The notes beneath the pieces were generated by a model. The model did not search any database. It saw only the letters and a list, made by a program, of their open reading frames with translations, and was not told where the DNA came from. DNA of 64,000 bases from JAAFJM01 sp964529175 (GTDB lineage: Bacteria > Bacteroidota > Bacteroidia > UKL13-3): NCBI GenBank assembly GCA_964529175.1, contig CAZGVO010000001.1, positions 186,001-250,000 on the forward strand, written 5' to 3'. Shown here one piece after another: positions 28,756-38,247 of this stretch. Position numbers and translations under genes: made by a program. How positions within the stretch are numbered: the stretch's first letter is position 1; every line of letters starts with the position of its first letter.

Positions 28756-28760
28756 CTGTA

Positions 28761-28991
28761 CTACTTAATCTCCTCAAAATCAACATATTCGCCAATATTA
28801 GAACTGTTGGTTTTTGATTTACTTTTATTTGAAGTTTGTTGATCTGGTTTTATTTTAATTTTACCTTCTTCGTTATTAGGTTCATCATGAAAATTTTGTG
28901 TAGTAGCATCTTGTTTAAAATTTAGCAAGGTGCCAAATAACAAACGTGATACCACATAAAATAAAAACAAATACACTAAAAATTTAAACAT
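28761..28991 (-). CDS. DUF4834 family small membrane protein
   Basis: This 76-residue protein has one N-terminal transmembrane helix (FKFLVYLFLFYVVSRLLFG) and a hydrophilic, lysine/asparagine-rich tail ending GEYVDFEEIK, the conserved ending of the Bacteroidota DUF4834 family. The function is unknown. It heads a two-gene unit with the FkbM methyltransferase. Confidence 0.75.
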   Translation of the reverse strand: MFKFLVYLFLFYVVSRLLFGTLLNFKQDATTQNFHDEPNNEEGKIKIKPDQQTSNKSKSKTNSSNIGEYVDFEEIK

Positions 28992-29125
28992 AACAATTTA
29001 CAATTATTGATAGAATAACTGTTATACAAAAATGATACAATTATTCATATTTTAAAGTAATTATTTATGATTATTGCCTGCAAACACTTACAAAAAGCTG
29101 ATATACTGATAATAACCAAAAATAA

Positions 29126-29162
29126 TTTAGCTGCTATTTTGTCAAAAAAAATGGCAGCTAAA
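29126..29162 (-). terminator. Terminator after the coiled-coil OmpA gene
   Basis: The 13-bp arms tttagctgctatt and aatggcagctaaa (one mismatch) lie 22 bases past the gene's stop on the minus strand, followed there by attattttt. Confidence 0.75.
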
Positions 29163-29183
29163 TTTTAAATTAATCTAACCAGG

Positions 29184-30128
29184 TTATTTTTTATCTATTA
29201 ATTTATATAACTCGTCTAACTTAGGAGTTAAAATAATTTCTGTTCTGCGGTTTTTAGCTCTTCCTTCTGGAGTATCGTTGCTTGCCTTTGGCATATATTC
29301 ACTGCGGCCAGCTGCAGTTAAGCGTTTTGGATTAACTTTACTTACATCGCTTAATATACGTACAATATTGGCAGCTCGTTCAGTACTTAAATCCCAATTA
29401 TCTTTAAAATTAATGGTGCTGCGCAATGGCACATTATCGGTATGGCCTTCAATTAACACATCAATATCTATATTTTTGTTCAACACCTCACCTAATTTTT
29501 TTATGGCCTCTTGTCCCTTTTCCTCTATATCAGCACTTGCCGATTTAAACAATAATTTATCGCTTAAAGAAACATATACTTTACCATTTTTCATTTCTAC
29601 CGTTAACTCTTCGCTATTAAAGCTAAGCAATGCACGTTTTACAATTTCGTTTAAAGCATTGGTAATTGAATCTTGTCTGCGAATAATAGCTTCTAACTCA
29701 GCCAAACGTTTTTCTCGAGCCGAAAGCATGTCTTCTTTTTGCTTAAGCGCTAGGTTTAATTGCTCGGTTTTGCTCAACGATGATTTTAACAAATCGGTGT
29801 AACGCTGATTCATTTCGGTATAATCGGTTTGTAAAGCTTTGTGTTTGCGGTTTAATTCATTATACCTTGCTAATAAATCATTATAAGTTGAGTCTAAAGT
29901 TCTGTATGCAATACCTCGATTGGTGGTATCTTGGTTAAAAACCACATTGATGCTATGCAATGTATCGCGCTGACCAGTAGCCGTTTTTAAACGTTTGCTC
30001 ATAAAAAAATTATGTGCCTTTTCTTTAAACCCTTTTGGATTTTGAATAACCCCTTTAGGTTCATCTACTTGTGCAAAAAGCGAAATAGAACTTATCAATA
30101 AAATGGCAGTTAAAATGCTCTTTTTCAT
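29184..30128 (-). CDS. OmpA/MotB-family protein with coiled coil
   Basis: This is a 314-residue protein. The start was set at the ATG at 30128 because it opens a clean signal peptide (MKKSILTAILLISSISLFAQ); the longer frame adds 25 residues that spoil it. Residues about 80-165 are a coiled coil (LLARYNELNRKHKALQTDY, LAELEAIIRRQDS). The C-terminal OmpA domain (about 190-305) has SDKLLFKSASADI, EGHTDNVP, WDLSTERAANIVR, LTAAGRSEYMPK and RAKNRRTEIIL. It probably tethers the outer membrane or a complex to peptidoglycan. It is monocistronic and divergent from the superoxide dismutase gene. Confidence 0.87.
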   Translation of the reverse strand: MKKSILTAILLISSISLFAQVDEPKGVIQNPKGFKEKAHNFFMSKRLKTATGQRDTLHSINVVFNQDTTNRGIAYRTLDSTYNDLLARYNELNRKHKALQTDYTEMNQRYTDLLKSSLSKTEQLNLALKQKEDMLSAREKRLAELEAIIRRQDSITNALNEIVKRALLSFNSEELTVEMKNGKVYVSLSDKLLFKSASADIEEKGQEAIKKLGEVLNKNIDIDVLIEGHTDNVPLRSTINFKDNWDLSTERAANIVRILSDVSKVNPKRLTAAGRSEYMPKASNDTPEGRAKNRRTEIILTPKLDELYKLIDKK

Positions 30129-30479
30129 ATTAATATTATATTTTATTACTAAAAAGCGAAGTACTTTTAAACCAACAATTAAAACAATGCAGCTAGTAAA
30201 CAAATTTTATCTATAAAATGTGGGTATAAAAGGAATTTAGACAATACTATAGGTAATTGAAACGAATTAAAATTTGCCATTCATAATTTGTTAAAGTTCT
30301 AAATGGTAATTGACTAAATCACTTAACAACTCAAAAAACTAAATTACAACATAAAAAACAGGTAAAACTTACAAAACATTAATATACTGAATTTGGTTTA
30401 TAATTATACATTTGCATTGCAAAATTGATCATTTTGCCAAATTCAAATAATTAAACATTAAAACGTAAAAAATAAAATT
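30129..30479. other. Divergent intergenic region (OmpA gene / superoxide dismutase)
   Basis: This is 351 AT-rich bases without a gene. Upstream of the dismutase lie a -7-like TACATTTG (30407-30414) and a 7-bp inverted repeat gcaaaat-tgatc-attttgc (30419-30437). A TTTG occurs at 30392-30395, but the 11-base gap is too short for a normal promoter. The inverted repeat could be an operator. Confidence 0.4.
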
Positions 30480-31085
30480 ATGTCATTCGAATTACCAAAA
30501 CTAACTTACGAATACACTGCGCTTGAGCCACATATTGATGCTCGCACAATGGAAATTCATCACTCAAAACACCACCAAGCTTACGTTACCAATTTAAACA
30601 ACGCCATAGCTGGTACTGATGCTGAAAATTTAAGCATCGAAGATATTTGCAAAAATATTTCAAAATATCCTGCACCTGTGCGTAATAATGGTGGTGGACA
30701 TTTTAACCATAGCTTATTTTGGAAAGTAATTGGACCAAATGCAGGCGGAAGCCCAAGTGGTAAATTATTAGAAGCTATTAATGCTGAATTAGACGGAATG
30801 GATAAATTTAAAGAAGAATTTACCAAAGCTGCAACTACCCGTTTTGGTTCAGGATGGGCTTGGTTATGTGTTAAAGAAGGTAAACTTTGCGTTTGCTCTA
30901 CTCCAAACCAAGATAATCCTTTAATGGATGTAGCTGAATGTAAAGGAACTCCAATTTTAGGATTAGATGTGTGGGAACATGCTTATTACTTACATTACCA
31001 AAACCGCAGACCTGATTATATTGGAGCATTTTGGAATGTGGTAAATTGGGCAGAAGTTGAAAAAATGTACGCTGCTGCGTTATAG
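30480..31085 (+). CDS. sodA: Superoxide dismutase, Mn-type signature
   Basis: This is a 201-residue Fe/Mn superoxide dismutase that removes superoxide in the cytoplasm; no signal peptide is present. Metal ligands are visible as His27 (MEIHHSKHH), His77 (HFNHSLFW), Asp163 and His167 (DVWEHAYY). Metal-preference residues favour manganese: Gly73 in GGGHFNH and Gln144 in STPNQDNPL, as in E. coli SodA. Some Bacteroidota enzymes use either metal, so activity with iron is not excluded. It is a single-gene unit ending in a strong bidirectional terminator. Confidence 0.95.
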   Translation: MSFELPKLTYEYTALEPHIDARTMEIHHSKHHQAYVTNLNNAIAGTDAENLSIEDICKNISKYPAPVRNNGGGHFNHSLFWKVIGPNAGGSPSGKLLEAINAELDGMDKFKEEFTKAATTRFGSGWAWLCVKEGKLCVCSTPNQDNPLMDVAECKGTPILGLDVWEHAYYLHYQNRRPDYIGAFWNVVNWAEVEKMYAAAL

Positions 31086-31106
31086 TTTTAAAAACACTAA
31101 CAAAAT

Positions 31107-31146
31107 AAAAAAAGCTGTCTCGAAATAATTTGAGACAGCTTTTTTT
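31107..31146. terminator. Bidirectional terminator after superoxide dismutase
   Basis: Perfect 15-bp arms (aaaaaaagctgtctc and complement) enclose a 10-base loop and run into T7 on the plus strand; the symmetric A-run serves the minus strand. It sits between convergent genes ending at 31085 and 31149. Confidence 0.9.
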
Positions 31147-31148
31147 GC

Positions 31149-31412
31149 TTAAACTTTAGATTTAACCAATCTAGCCTCGCTTTGAAAACTAAATCTGTAA
31201 TGGGTTTTATTACATTTATAACAAATAAAATGTTTAGCGTTAACCAATGGAATTGATTTATAAATTGTAGAACTTTTTATTCTTTCTAAATCATGCGTAT
31301 TACCACAAGTAGGGCAAACCGACTTAGTAGTAATCCGTTTAGTAAAATACCAAACCCCAACAACTAAAATAATTAATAATACCAAATAAACCAAATTTTC
31401 AACTAATTGCAT
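31149..31412 (-). CDS. Small membrane protein with zinc-ribbon motif
   Basis: This 87-residue protein has one N-terminal transmembrane helix (about 4-24, LVYLVLLIILVVGVWYF). A cytoplasmic four-cysteine ribbon follows, CPTC (about 33-36) and CYKC (about 64-67), separated by 27 residues, and then a basic tail. The Cys pairs suggest a bound zinc. No family is recognised. Confidence 0.65.
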   Translation of the reverse strand: MQLVENLVYLVLLIILVVGVWYFTKRITTKSVCPTCGNTHDLERIKSSTIYKSIPLVNAKHFICYKCNKTHYRFSFQSEARLVKSKV

Positions 31413-31493
31413 ATATAATAGCGTTTTTATGCAATTTTATAACTTTGGTTAAAACTTATGAAATAAATACAAAATAGTTAAACAGTTTTATAG

Positions 31494-31895
31494 TTATGCA
31501 AAATAAGCCGAAAGCCCTTCTAACTCCTTAACCCTCTCAAGCGATTTTTGAGTAATTGGCTTCTCTATATAATCTATGACTTGGTTGTATCCATTAGCTT
31601 TAACATGGTCTTTTGGATCAATAGATGATGAAACAATAATTACTTTAATTACAAATGCATAATTTTTAGCAATCATTGCATCCAAAAAGCCCCAACCATC
31701 CATATCTGGCATATTTATATCTAGAAATATAACCACATCTTTATTTGAAACACTGTGCTCATCTAACCAATTAAGTGCTTTTTGTGCAGTTGGAAATAAC
31801 AAAGGTGCATTATGAATATTGTTTTTAATTACTTCGCGTTTACCTAAAAACAAAAACAAGTCGTCATCATCAATTATTAGCAAATCAAATTCCAT
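31494..31895 (-). CDS. Single-domain response regulator
   Basis: This is a 133-residue receiver domain alone. The acidic pocket is IIDDDDLF, the phospho-acceptor Asp lies in FLDINMPDMDGW (about 61), the switch is VSSS (about 91-94), and the conserved Lys is in EKPI. It is the last gene of a three-gene minus-strand unit after the RR-HisKA protein (17-base gap) and the hybrid kinase. It may act as a phosphate sink or diffusible output for that kinase. Confidence 0.88.
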   Translation of the reverse strand: MEFDLLIIDDDDLFLFLGKREVIKNNIHNAPLLFPTAQKALNWLDEHSVSNKDVVIFLDINMPDMDGWGFLDAMIAKNYAFVIKVIIVSSSIDPKDHVKANGYNQVIDYIEKPITQKSLERVKELEGLSAYFA

Positions 31896-31912
31896 ATTCT
31901 ATCTTCTTATAT

Positions 31913-32632
31913 TTACAAACCTTCGTTACTTAGCACTTTAGCTTCAAACGATTTTTTAGTAATTTCTCTAATTATACCATCTAATTCATTAGCAGAACTT
32001 ACCACATTTTCTAAAATTTGAGTTTTATTTAACTCAGGCATTTCTTCGCCCATTTGAAGTATATTAACTAAACCCATAAGCCTAGCTAAGGGAGCTCTAA
32101 CCACGTGCGATTGTGTCCAAGCTATGTCTTTTAACTTTTCATTTTGTTCTTTTACTGCCTCATTTATTTCAAGTAATTCAGTAGTGCGCTCTTTAACTTT
32201 TTCTTCTAAACTCGTATTTTGCTGCTTTAGTTCATTAAGCAAATAAACTATTAGCAACAAATTTTTAATTCTCAAATCTACCTCTGTTAAGTCAAAAGGT
32301 TTGGTTAAAAAATCGTTTGCACCATTGGATAAGGCTTGTTGTTTGGTTTCGCGTGAAACATCGGCTGTAAGTACCAAAACAGCCATATTGGCTAAATATC
32401 CACTATTTTTTAATTGACCCAATATTTCAACCCCAGAAAAATGAGGCATCATTACATCTAATAGCAACAAATCGGGTTTAAATTCCTCCACAATTTGAAT
32501 AACCAACCGAGCATCCGTTGTGCTTTTTACATTGACATATCCTTTCAACTCAAGAAAATCTTCTAAGACCACCACATTGGCCTGTCGATCATCAACAATT
32601 AAAATTTTAGATTCTGTAAAATTGGGTATCAT
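31913..32632 (-). CDS. Response regulator fused to a HisKA-like domain without ATPase
   Basis: This 239-residue protein has an N-terminal receiver (residues about 8-125; acidic DDR, acceptor in LLLDVMMPHFSG, T in VLTAD, K in TKPFD). A coiled coil follows (about 130-170, LNELKQQNTSLEEKVKERT), then a HisKA-type dimerisation/phosphotransfer domain with the His in SHVVRAPLARLMG (about 178-230). The protein stops before any ATP-binding domain: no N, G1, F or G2 box follows. It therefore cannot autophosphorylate on its own and may be phosphorylated in trans, or dimerise with the hybrid kinase whose gene lies 43 bases upstream. Confidence 0.85.
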   Translation of the reverse strand: MIPNFTESKILIVDDRQANVVVLEDFLELKGYVNVKSTTDARLVIQIVEEFKPDLLLLDVMMPHFSGVEILGQLKNSGYLANMAVLVLTADVSRETKQQALSNGANDFLTKPFDLTEVDLRIKNLLLIVYLLNELKQQNTSLEEKVKERTTELLEINEAVKEQNEKLKDIAWTQSHVVRAPLARLMGLVNILQMGEEMPELNKTQILENVVSSANELDGIIREITKKSFEAKVLSNEGL

Positions 32633-32675
32633 AATTATTTTGAATTAAATTATCATTAGGCAATAATAACTATTT

Positions 32676-35600
32676 TTAATTTACATATTTTTCAATTTCA
32701 TACAGAAATTCACTTACGTCAATTGGTTTGGTTAAATATTTTTTTGCTCCTAAATTATATAATTGCTCTATTTGCCTAGGCATAGCATCGGCACTTACTA
32801 CCACTACAGGAATATTTTTGGTTATTTCATTATTTTTCAAATTTTTCAAAACTTCAGACCCATGAATATCGGGCAAATGCAAATCAAGTAAAATTAAGCT
32901 AGGCATTATTTGTACAGCCAACTGAACAGCTTGCCTGCCATTGGTATTGGTATATAATTTTATACTAGGTAATTTTGTTTCAATAATCTGTCTAATTAAC
33001 TCAATATTAGAACTATTGTCTTCAATATATAAAATACTACCCAAGGTTTCTTTATTATCTTGTTTATCAAGTTTTACTAAATCGCCATTTTTGTTTACAC
33101 GTTCCATATCGCTTAGGCAATGTGGCAGTTGAATCCAAAAACTGCTTCCTTTTCCTAATTCACTTTCAACACCAACAGTACCGCCCATTAAATCAACTAG
33201 TTGCTTAACAACGGCCAAACCCAAACCAGTTCCTTCTGTATTATTATCATGTACACCAACACGTTCAAATGGAAAGAAAATGCGTTCCAAATCACTATTG
33301 GCAACTCCCATTCCATTGTCTTTTATAGTAATTTTTATATTATCTATTTGCTTAAATTCATCAACTATTCTTTCAGTAAAAATCCAAACAAAACCATCAT
33401 CATAATTATACTTAATAGCATTGTTTACCAAGTTAATTAAAACTTGTTTTAACCTTTGTCTATCTGCTTTAACAAAAACCAATCCTAATTCATCAATGGC
33501 ACTTGTTTGAATGTTTATGCGTTTGTTATTTGCATTTGGAATCAATACTTCAACTATTTCACTAATTAAATTATTAAGCTCAACTGGTTCGGAAGAAATG
33601 GTAACTTTTCCTGCTTCAATTTTAGAAATATCTAACACCTCATTAATTAATGCCAACAGGTGCTTTCCACTTTTTAAAATATGTGCCACACCTTTTTGTT
33701 GAGTAGCATTTAGTTCACCCATTTCGAGCAGTTGAGCAAACCCAAGTATAGAATTCATGGGTGTTCTTAGTTCATGGCTCATTCTTGAAAGAAATTCACT
33801 TTTAGAACGATTTGCAGTTTCGGCATCTATTTGTGCTTTGCGTAACTCCTCTTCATGGTTCATTCGTTCGGTAATATCGCGTGCAGCTGCATATATAAAT
33901 TGCCCTACTGGTACACTATGCCATTCAATAAATTTATAATCACCTTTATGAGTTCTATACCTATTTGTAAATTTTAAAATTGGGTTTTGAGCTGATAACT
34001 CTTTTACTGTATTTATAGTTTCATCTATATCATCAGGATGCACAAAATCTAAAAAGCTATGATTTTCAAGTTCATTGGTATGATAACCAAGAGTAGCTTC
34101 CCAAGCTTTATTTAATTTAATAAACTTACCATCAATAGAGGCAATACATAATAAATCAATTGCAACTGAGAAAAATGTTTCTAACTCGCTAGATTTGGTT
34201 ATTAAATCAATTTCAATCTTTTTCCTATTTTCTATTTCTGAAACTAAATCAGAATTGGCAATGGCTAATTCCTTGGTTCTTTCTAAAATTCTTTTTTCTA
34301 AATTTTGGTTCAGCTCAATTATTTCTTGTTCATTTTTTTTACGTTCAGTTATATCAATAATACTTACTGACATTAGCTGAGGCACATTTTTCCCATCGCC
34401 TATTACCATTGCATTCATCAATGCCGGAAATTCAGTTTTATCCTTTCTAGCTCTAATTACTTCCTTCGAAAAAAATCCACCTCTGTTCTTAATTTCATCT
34501 AAAATTATATCAACGTTTTGGGTTTTTCCATAAGTTACTGAAACATGTTTGCCTATTAACTCATTTTGTTCCCAACCGTGCATTTGAGCAAAACTTGCAT
34601 TAACATATTCAATAATGCCATCCATATTAGCTATACCCACACCATAATTAGCTTGATCGGCTATAACTCTAAACTTTAAAATTTCGGCCTCTGCTTTTTT
34701 CTTTTCTGTAATATCAATAACCGTAGCCGACATAAAGGCTGGTACACTTTTATCAACTGAAATAATTTTAGCGCTCATTAAAGTAGGAAACACCGTTCCA
34801 TCTTTTCTACAATGAGGTATTTCTTCATCTACATATCCGCCTTCGTCTTTAATTTTCCTTATAGATTCAAGTACCACTGGCAACTGCGATTCATTATGCA
34901 AAATCTGCAAGTTTTTACCAACTAACTCTTGCACTTCATAGCCATGCATTTTAGCAAATGCATCATTACAGTATGTTAAAATTCCGTCTAAACTAGCAAT
35001 GGCGGTTCCATAATATGCTTGGTCAGAAATTACCCTAAATTTATAAATTTCTTCTTCGGCCTTTTTTCTATTTGTTATATCAATATTAGTACCTCTAATT
35101 CCTATAAATTTTTTATCCTTATCAAATATTGGTTGGCAAACATGTTCAATGTGTTTTAACTCGCCCGTCTTAGAAATTAATCTAAAAAAATGTTTTTCAG
35201 GGCCCTGTTGATTGGTAATATTGGCATGGTGCGAAATAAAATACTCCAAATCATCGGGATGAATTGCACTAGGGTATAAACTTTGATTATTTAAAAGTTC
35301 TTCGGCTGTATAGCCAATTATTTTTTCGCAGGCTGGTGAATGGTAAACAAACTGATTATCAGGTCCATTCCAAAACTCCCAATGGTAAGTATTATTGGCA
35401 ATAATTTTATACTTCTCTTCCGATTCTTGTAATAGTCTTTTAGCCAGTTTTTTCTCAAAACGTAATTCAATATTACGCTTTAAACTCTCAACCAACATAA
35501 TCTCTTCTGGCAAAAACGAACTTTCGTTTGGATTAAAAATTTCTAGAACTGCTGCCTGATTATTATTAACCATTAGCGCTACTTCTAATTTATTATTTGT

Positions 35601-36794
35601 TTCAATAAAGTTTTGTGAAACAAACTGTTGCGAATTAAAAAGTATCCTAACACCAACTTTATCATCGTGCAAAAAACCTGTTGGAATTAAATTAATTACC
35701 TTTTGGAAATATATTTCCAAGGTAATGTTTTCCAACTGATTTAATTGTAAAACACTATAAACGCAGTTAAGTTCTTTATGGCGTCCTATCAAATTTTCGT
35801 TGGTATTTTTCAGCTCCCTTTCCGCCCTAATTTTATGGCGAACATTTACCAAAATATCAGCAAACACATTTAACCAACTTTGTTCAGTAATTGAAAAATT
35901 ATGCTTTTGTTTTACAGCATCAATACCAATAAATCCAACACAATCGGTACCATCCATAAGTGGCACTGCTATCATGCTTTTTATTGATTGCTGTAGCAAA
36001 ATTTCACGTAAATGTGTTCCTTCTTCTAATTCAAATACATCATTAATTATCATAGCCTTACCAGCTCTATGACTTTCAACCCACTCAGGAAATGCATCAA
36101 TTGGAATATCTTGCAGTTCATCAATATGAGAAACAATATCTTTAGCACACCACTCGTAAGTATTGCTGGTAGTTCCTTTTTCAAAATTGTAGGTAAAAAT
36201 ATAAAACCTATCTGCCCCAATAAAACCACCCAATTCTTCTAATGTTTTATTAACTATAGGACCCAAGTTATCATCGCTAATGCTAATAAAAGTACGAGAT
36301 ATTTTAGTAAGCAATTCTTGCAATTGAGAATGCTGACGCAAACTATTTTCTAACTTTACCCTATTGGTAATATCGGTAAATGTAGTTAGCACTTGGTATG
36401 GAGCCTCATCTACTCCATTAAATAATGGTTCTGCATTTACTAAAACCCAAATATGTTCTTTTTTTAATGGGTGGTAAATGCCCATTACCACATCGCGCAC
36501 CTGTTTACGAGTTTTAATTGATTCAATTACGGTATGTAACTCGCCCGGAAAATGTTTTCCATCAGGGTAAATAGCGCCCCAGTCAGGGTCAACTGATGTT
36601 TTACCCTGCATTTGTTCTAATGTTAAACCCAGTAGTTGGCAAGCAGCAGGATTTGCATTGATAATAGCTCCAGTTTCATCATGATGAATTACACCTTGAC
36701 CCATGGTTTCAAAAAGTCGTTCATACTTTTTTTCTACCTCTTGAGGATTATTTTGATTATTATATAAATCGTTTGTATCACTCTGTTTTTCCAT
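32676..36794 (-). CDS. Hybrid histidine kinase (PAS/GAF multi-sensor with C-terminal receiver)
   Basis: This 1372-residue soluble hybrid kinase has PAS1 (about 22-145), GAF (165-330), a second GAF-like region (335-460), PAS2 (465-585), PAS3 (590-705) and PAS4 (710-825). PAS3 and PAS4 are clear internal duplicates. A coiled coil (830-885), PAS5 (885-1000), HisKA (about 1015-1080, SRMSHELRTPMNS), ATPase (about 1125-1240, NLVNNAIKYN, DNGMGV, GTGLGLAVVKQL) and receiver (about 1250-1372, YIEDN, LILLDLHLPDIHG, LTKPID) follow. It heads an operon with an RR-HisKA protein and a single-domain regulator, so a multistep relay is likely. No transmembrane helix was seen. Confidence 0.93.
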   Translation of the reverse strand: MEKQSDTNDLYNNQNNPQEVEKKYERLFETMGQGVIHHDETGAIINANPAACQLLGLTLEQMQGKTSVDPDWGAIYPDGKHFPGELHTVIESIKTRKQVRDVVMGIYHPLKKEHIWVLVNAEPLFNGVDEAPYQVLTTFTDITNRVKLENSLRQHSQLQELLTKISRTFISISDDNLGPIVNKTLEELGGFIGADRFYIFTYNFEKGTTSNTYEWCAKDIVSHIDELQDIPIDAFPEWVESHRAGKAMIINDVFELEEGTHLREILLQQSIKSMIAVPLMDGTDCVGFIGIDAVKQKHNFSITEQSWLNVFADILVNVRHKIRAERELKNTNENLIGRHKELNCVYSVLQLNQLENITLEIYFQKVINLIPTGFLHDDKVGVRILFNSQQFVSQNFIETNNKLEVALMVNNNQAAVLEIFNPNESSFLPEEIMLVESLKRNIELRFEKKLAKRLLQESEEKYKIIANNTYHWEFWNGPDNQFVYHSPACEKIIGYTAEELLNNQSLYPSAIHPDDLEYFISHHANITNQQGPEKHFFRLISKTGELKHIEHVCQPIFDKDKKFIGIRGTNIDITNRKKAEEEIYKFRVISDQAYYGTAIASLDGILTYCNDAFAKMHGYEVQELVGKNLQILHNESQLPVVLESIRKIKDEGGYVDEEIPHCRKDGTVFPTLMSAKIISVDKSVPAFMSATVIDITEKKKAEAEILKFRVIADQANYGVGIANMDGIIEYVNASFAQMHGWEQNELIGKHVSVTYGKTQNVDIILDEIKNRGGFFSKEVIRARKDKTEFPALMNAMVIGDGKNVPQLMSVSIIDITERKKNEQEIIELNQNLEKRILERTKELAIANSDLVSEIENRKKIEIDLITKSSELETFFSVAIDLLCIASIDGKFIKLNKAWEATLGYHTNELENHSFLDFVHPDDIDETINTVKELSAQNPILKFTNRYRTHKGDYKFIEWHSVPVGQFIYAAARDITERMNHEEELRKAQIDAETANRSKSEFLSRMSHELRTPMNSILGFAQLLEMGELNATQQKGVAHILKSGKHLLALINEVLDISKIEAGKVTISSEPVELNNLISEIVEVLIPNANNKRINIQTSAIDELGLVFVKADRQRLKQVLINLVNNAIKYNYDDGFVWIFTERIVDEFKQIDNIKITIKDNGMGVANSDLERIFFPFERVGVHDNNTEGTGLGLAVVKQLVDLMGGTVGVESELGKGSSFWIQLPHCLSDMERVNKNGDLVKLDKQDNKETLGSILYIEDNSSNIELIRQIIETKLPSIKLYTNTNGRQAVQLAVQIMPSLILLDLHLPDIHGSEVLKNLKNNEITKNIPVVVVSADAMPRQIEQLYNLGAKKYLTKPIDVSEFLYEIEKYVN

Positions 36795-37035
36795 GGCTAT
36801 GCTATTATTTTAAATGATAAAATAATTTAACTATTATTCAAATTTAGTTATTTAAACCAAATTATTAGTGGCATTACAAAATAGTATAAACTTAGTGACA
36901 TTTAATTTCATACATAAATTTGTAATTAAGCCAAAACTATGCATAGCTAACAATATTAAGTTCCTTTTTAGGTGTTAGCAGTTGACTTTAAAATAATTTC
37001 TTTTAAATCAACCCAAACTATATCATCTTTCAGGT

Positions 37036-37440
37036 CTAGCTTCTTTTTAACCCTACCAAATAAATAATGGCATTATTTTTAACCCAAGCTGGGTGCATAC
37101 AATCTTCAGCCTCTTGCAGCTCGGGGCATTTGGCTGGTTCAGGTTCGTTAGCAGATTGAAGAATGCCATAATATAAACTACCATACTCATTTTGAAAATC
37201 TAGCGGTTTAGTTTTAGGAGAGCCTTCATTAATGTTATCTTTAACCTTTTGCAAAGTATTTTGTAAATTAAAATTTTCGTCTCTAACAAACATCGTGTAA
37301 GGGTTTCCATACCTCATGCCAGGCTCTTTTACCCGTTTTCTGAATAACTCCTTAGGAGCATCAGAAAATTCTGCGTAATTGCATTGAGCAATTGCATTTA
37401 AGGATAAAAGAAATCCTACTATAAGTAATTTTGTTTTCAT
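37036..37440 (-). CDS. Small secreted hypothetical protein
   Basis: This is a 134-residue protein counted from the ATG at 37440. That start is favoured over one eight codons upstream because it opens the signal peptide (MKTKLLIVGFLLSLNAIAQ) and shares one base with the upstream gene's stop (TAATG). The mature protein has cysteines in AQCNY, AKCPELQEAEDC and two recognisable stretches, RYGNPYTMFVRDENFN and NEYGSLYYGILQ. The family is unknown. It is coupled to the lipoprotein gene before it. Confidence 0.65.
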   Translation of the reverse strand: MKTKLLIVGFLLSLNAIAQCNYAEFSDAPKELFRKRVKEPGMRYGNPYTMFVRDENFNLQNTLQKVKDNINEGSPKTKPLDFQNEYGSLYYGILQSANEPEPAKCPELQEAEDCMHPAWVKNNAIIYLVGLKRS

Positions 37441-38051
37441 TATTTTATTTGATTTAAAGTCCATCGAGAATTATTTTCATCTTTGTATTTTAAAACACCA
37501 TTACTATAATTAAATAGTATTGTTTTTTCTGAGTCGAGATAAACACCTTTTAAATAAGAACTATTGACAAATACAGAATCTTCAATTGACTTATTGTCAA
37601 TAAATTCGAAAGTTCTTCCTATTAAGAGCTTGTCAAAATTATAAATCCTTATTGTAGAAAATATTAAATTATTAATATCAATTTGAGCAAAAACAGAAAC
37701 TTTTAGTATTTTCAAATTATCAAGTTTAGATAAAAAAACCAAATCAATATTTTCATAATTTTTATTTTCAATTTTAGGACAATCAACAGTGTTATTATTT
37801 TTAGTTATAGTATTATAATAAGTCTTTTTATTTTGTCCCACTAAAGTTGCAGTATCGCCTTGGTCACTTACAAATACCAAAGTATCTGAACCTGTGTAGG
37901 GTATTTTGGCTTTGTTACTATCTGCTACATTATAGTAAATATTGGTGTCTGCAAAACTGCATTTAGTGTCTTTTGAGCAGCTTTGGGTCAGCATAATTAT
38001 AAAAATTATGCTAAGTAGTTTTATGCCTATGGCATTGTTTAGTGTTTTCAT
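37440..38051 (-). CDS. Hypothetical lipoprotein
   Basis: This is a 203-residue protein counted from the ATG at 38051, chosen because it leads directly into a signal peptide with lipobox MLTQSC; the longer frame adds nine residues. The mature region is beta-rich (DTLVFVSDQGDTATLVGQ, LKILKVSVFAQI). No domain is recognised. It is translationally coupled (TAATG) to the following secreted protein, so the two may act together in the envelope. Confidence 0.65.
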   Translation of the reverse strand: MKTLNNAIGIKLLSIIFIIMLTQSCSKDTKCSFADTNIYYNVADSNKAKIPYTGSDTLVFVSDQGDTATLVGQNKKTYYNTITKNNNTVDCPKIENKNYENIDLVFLSKLDNLKILKVSVFAQIDINNLIFSTIRIYNFDKLLIGRTFEFIDNKSIEDSVFVNSSYLKGVYLDSEKTILFNYSNGVLKYKDENNSRWTLNQIK

Positions 38052-38247
38052 GTTATGTAATTTGTTAATAATTCTCAAATAATTTATAAATTAATCAGTT
38101 AAGCAATACCTAATTCTTGGTATATTTTTACATTAAACAAACATTGGTTATTTTAATTGTAATTACAATAGAAAACTTTTTAATGCCATAAATAAAATTT
38201 ACATTATTCATTATCAACTAATTGACACTTTTTAGGTAGTAAATTTT

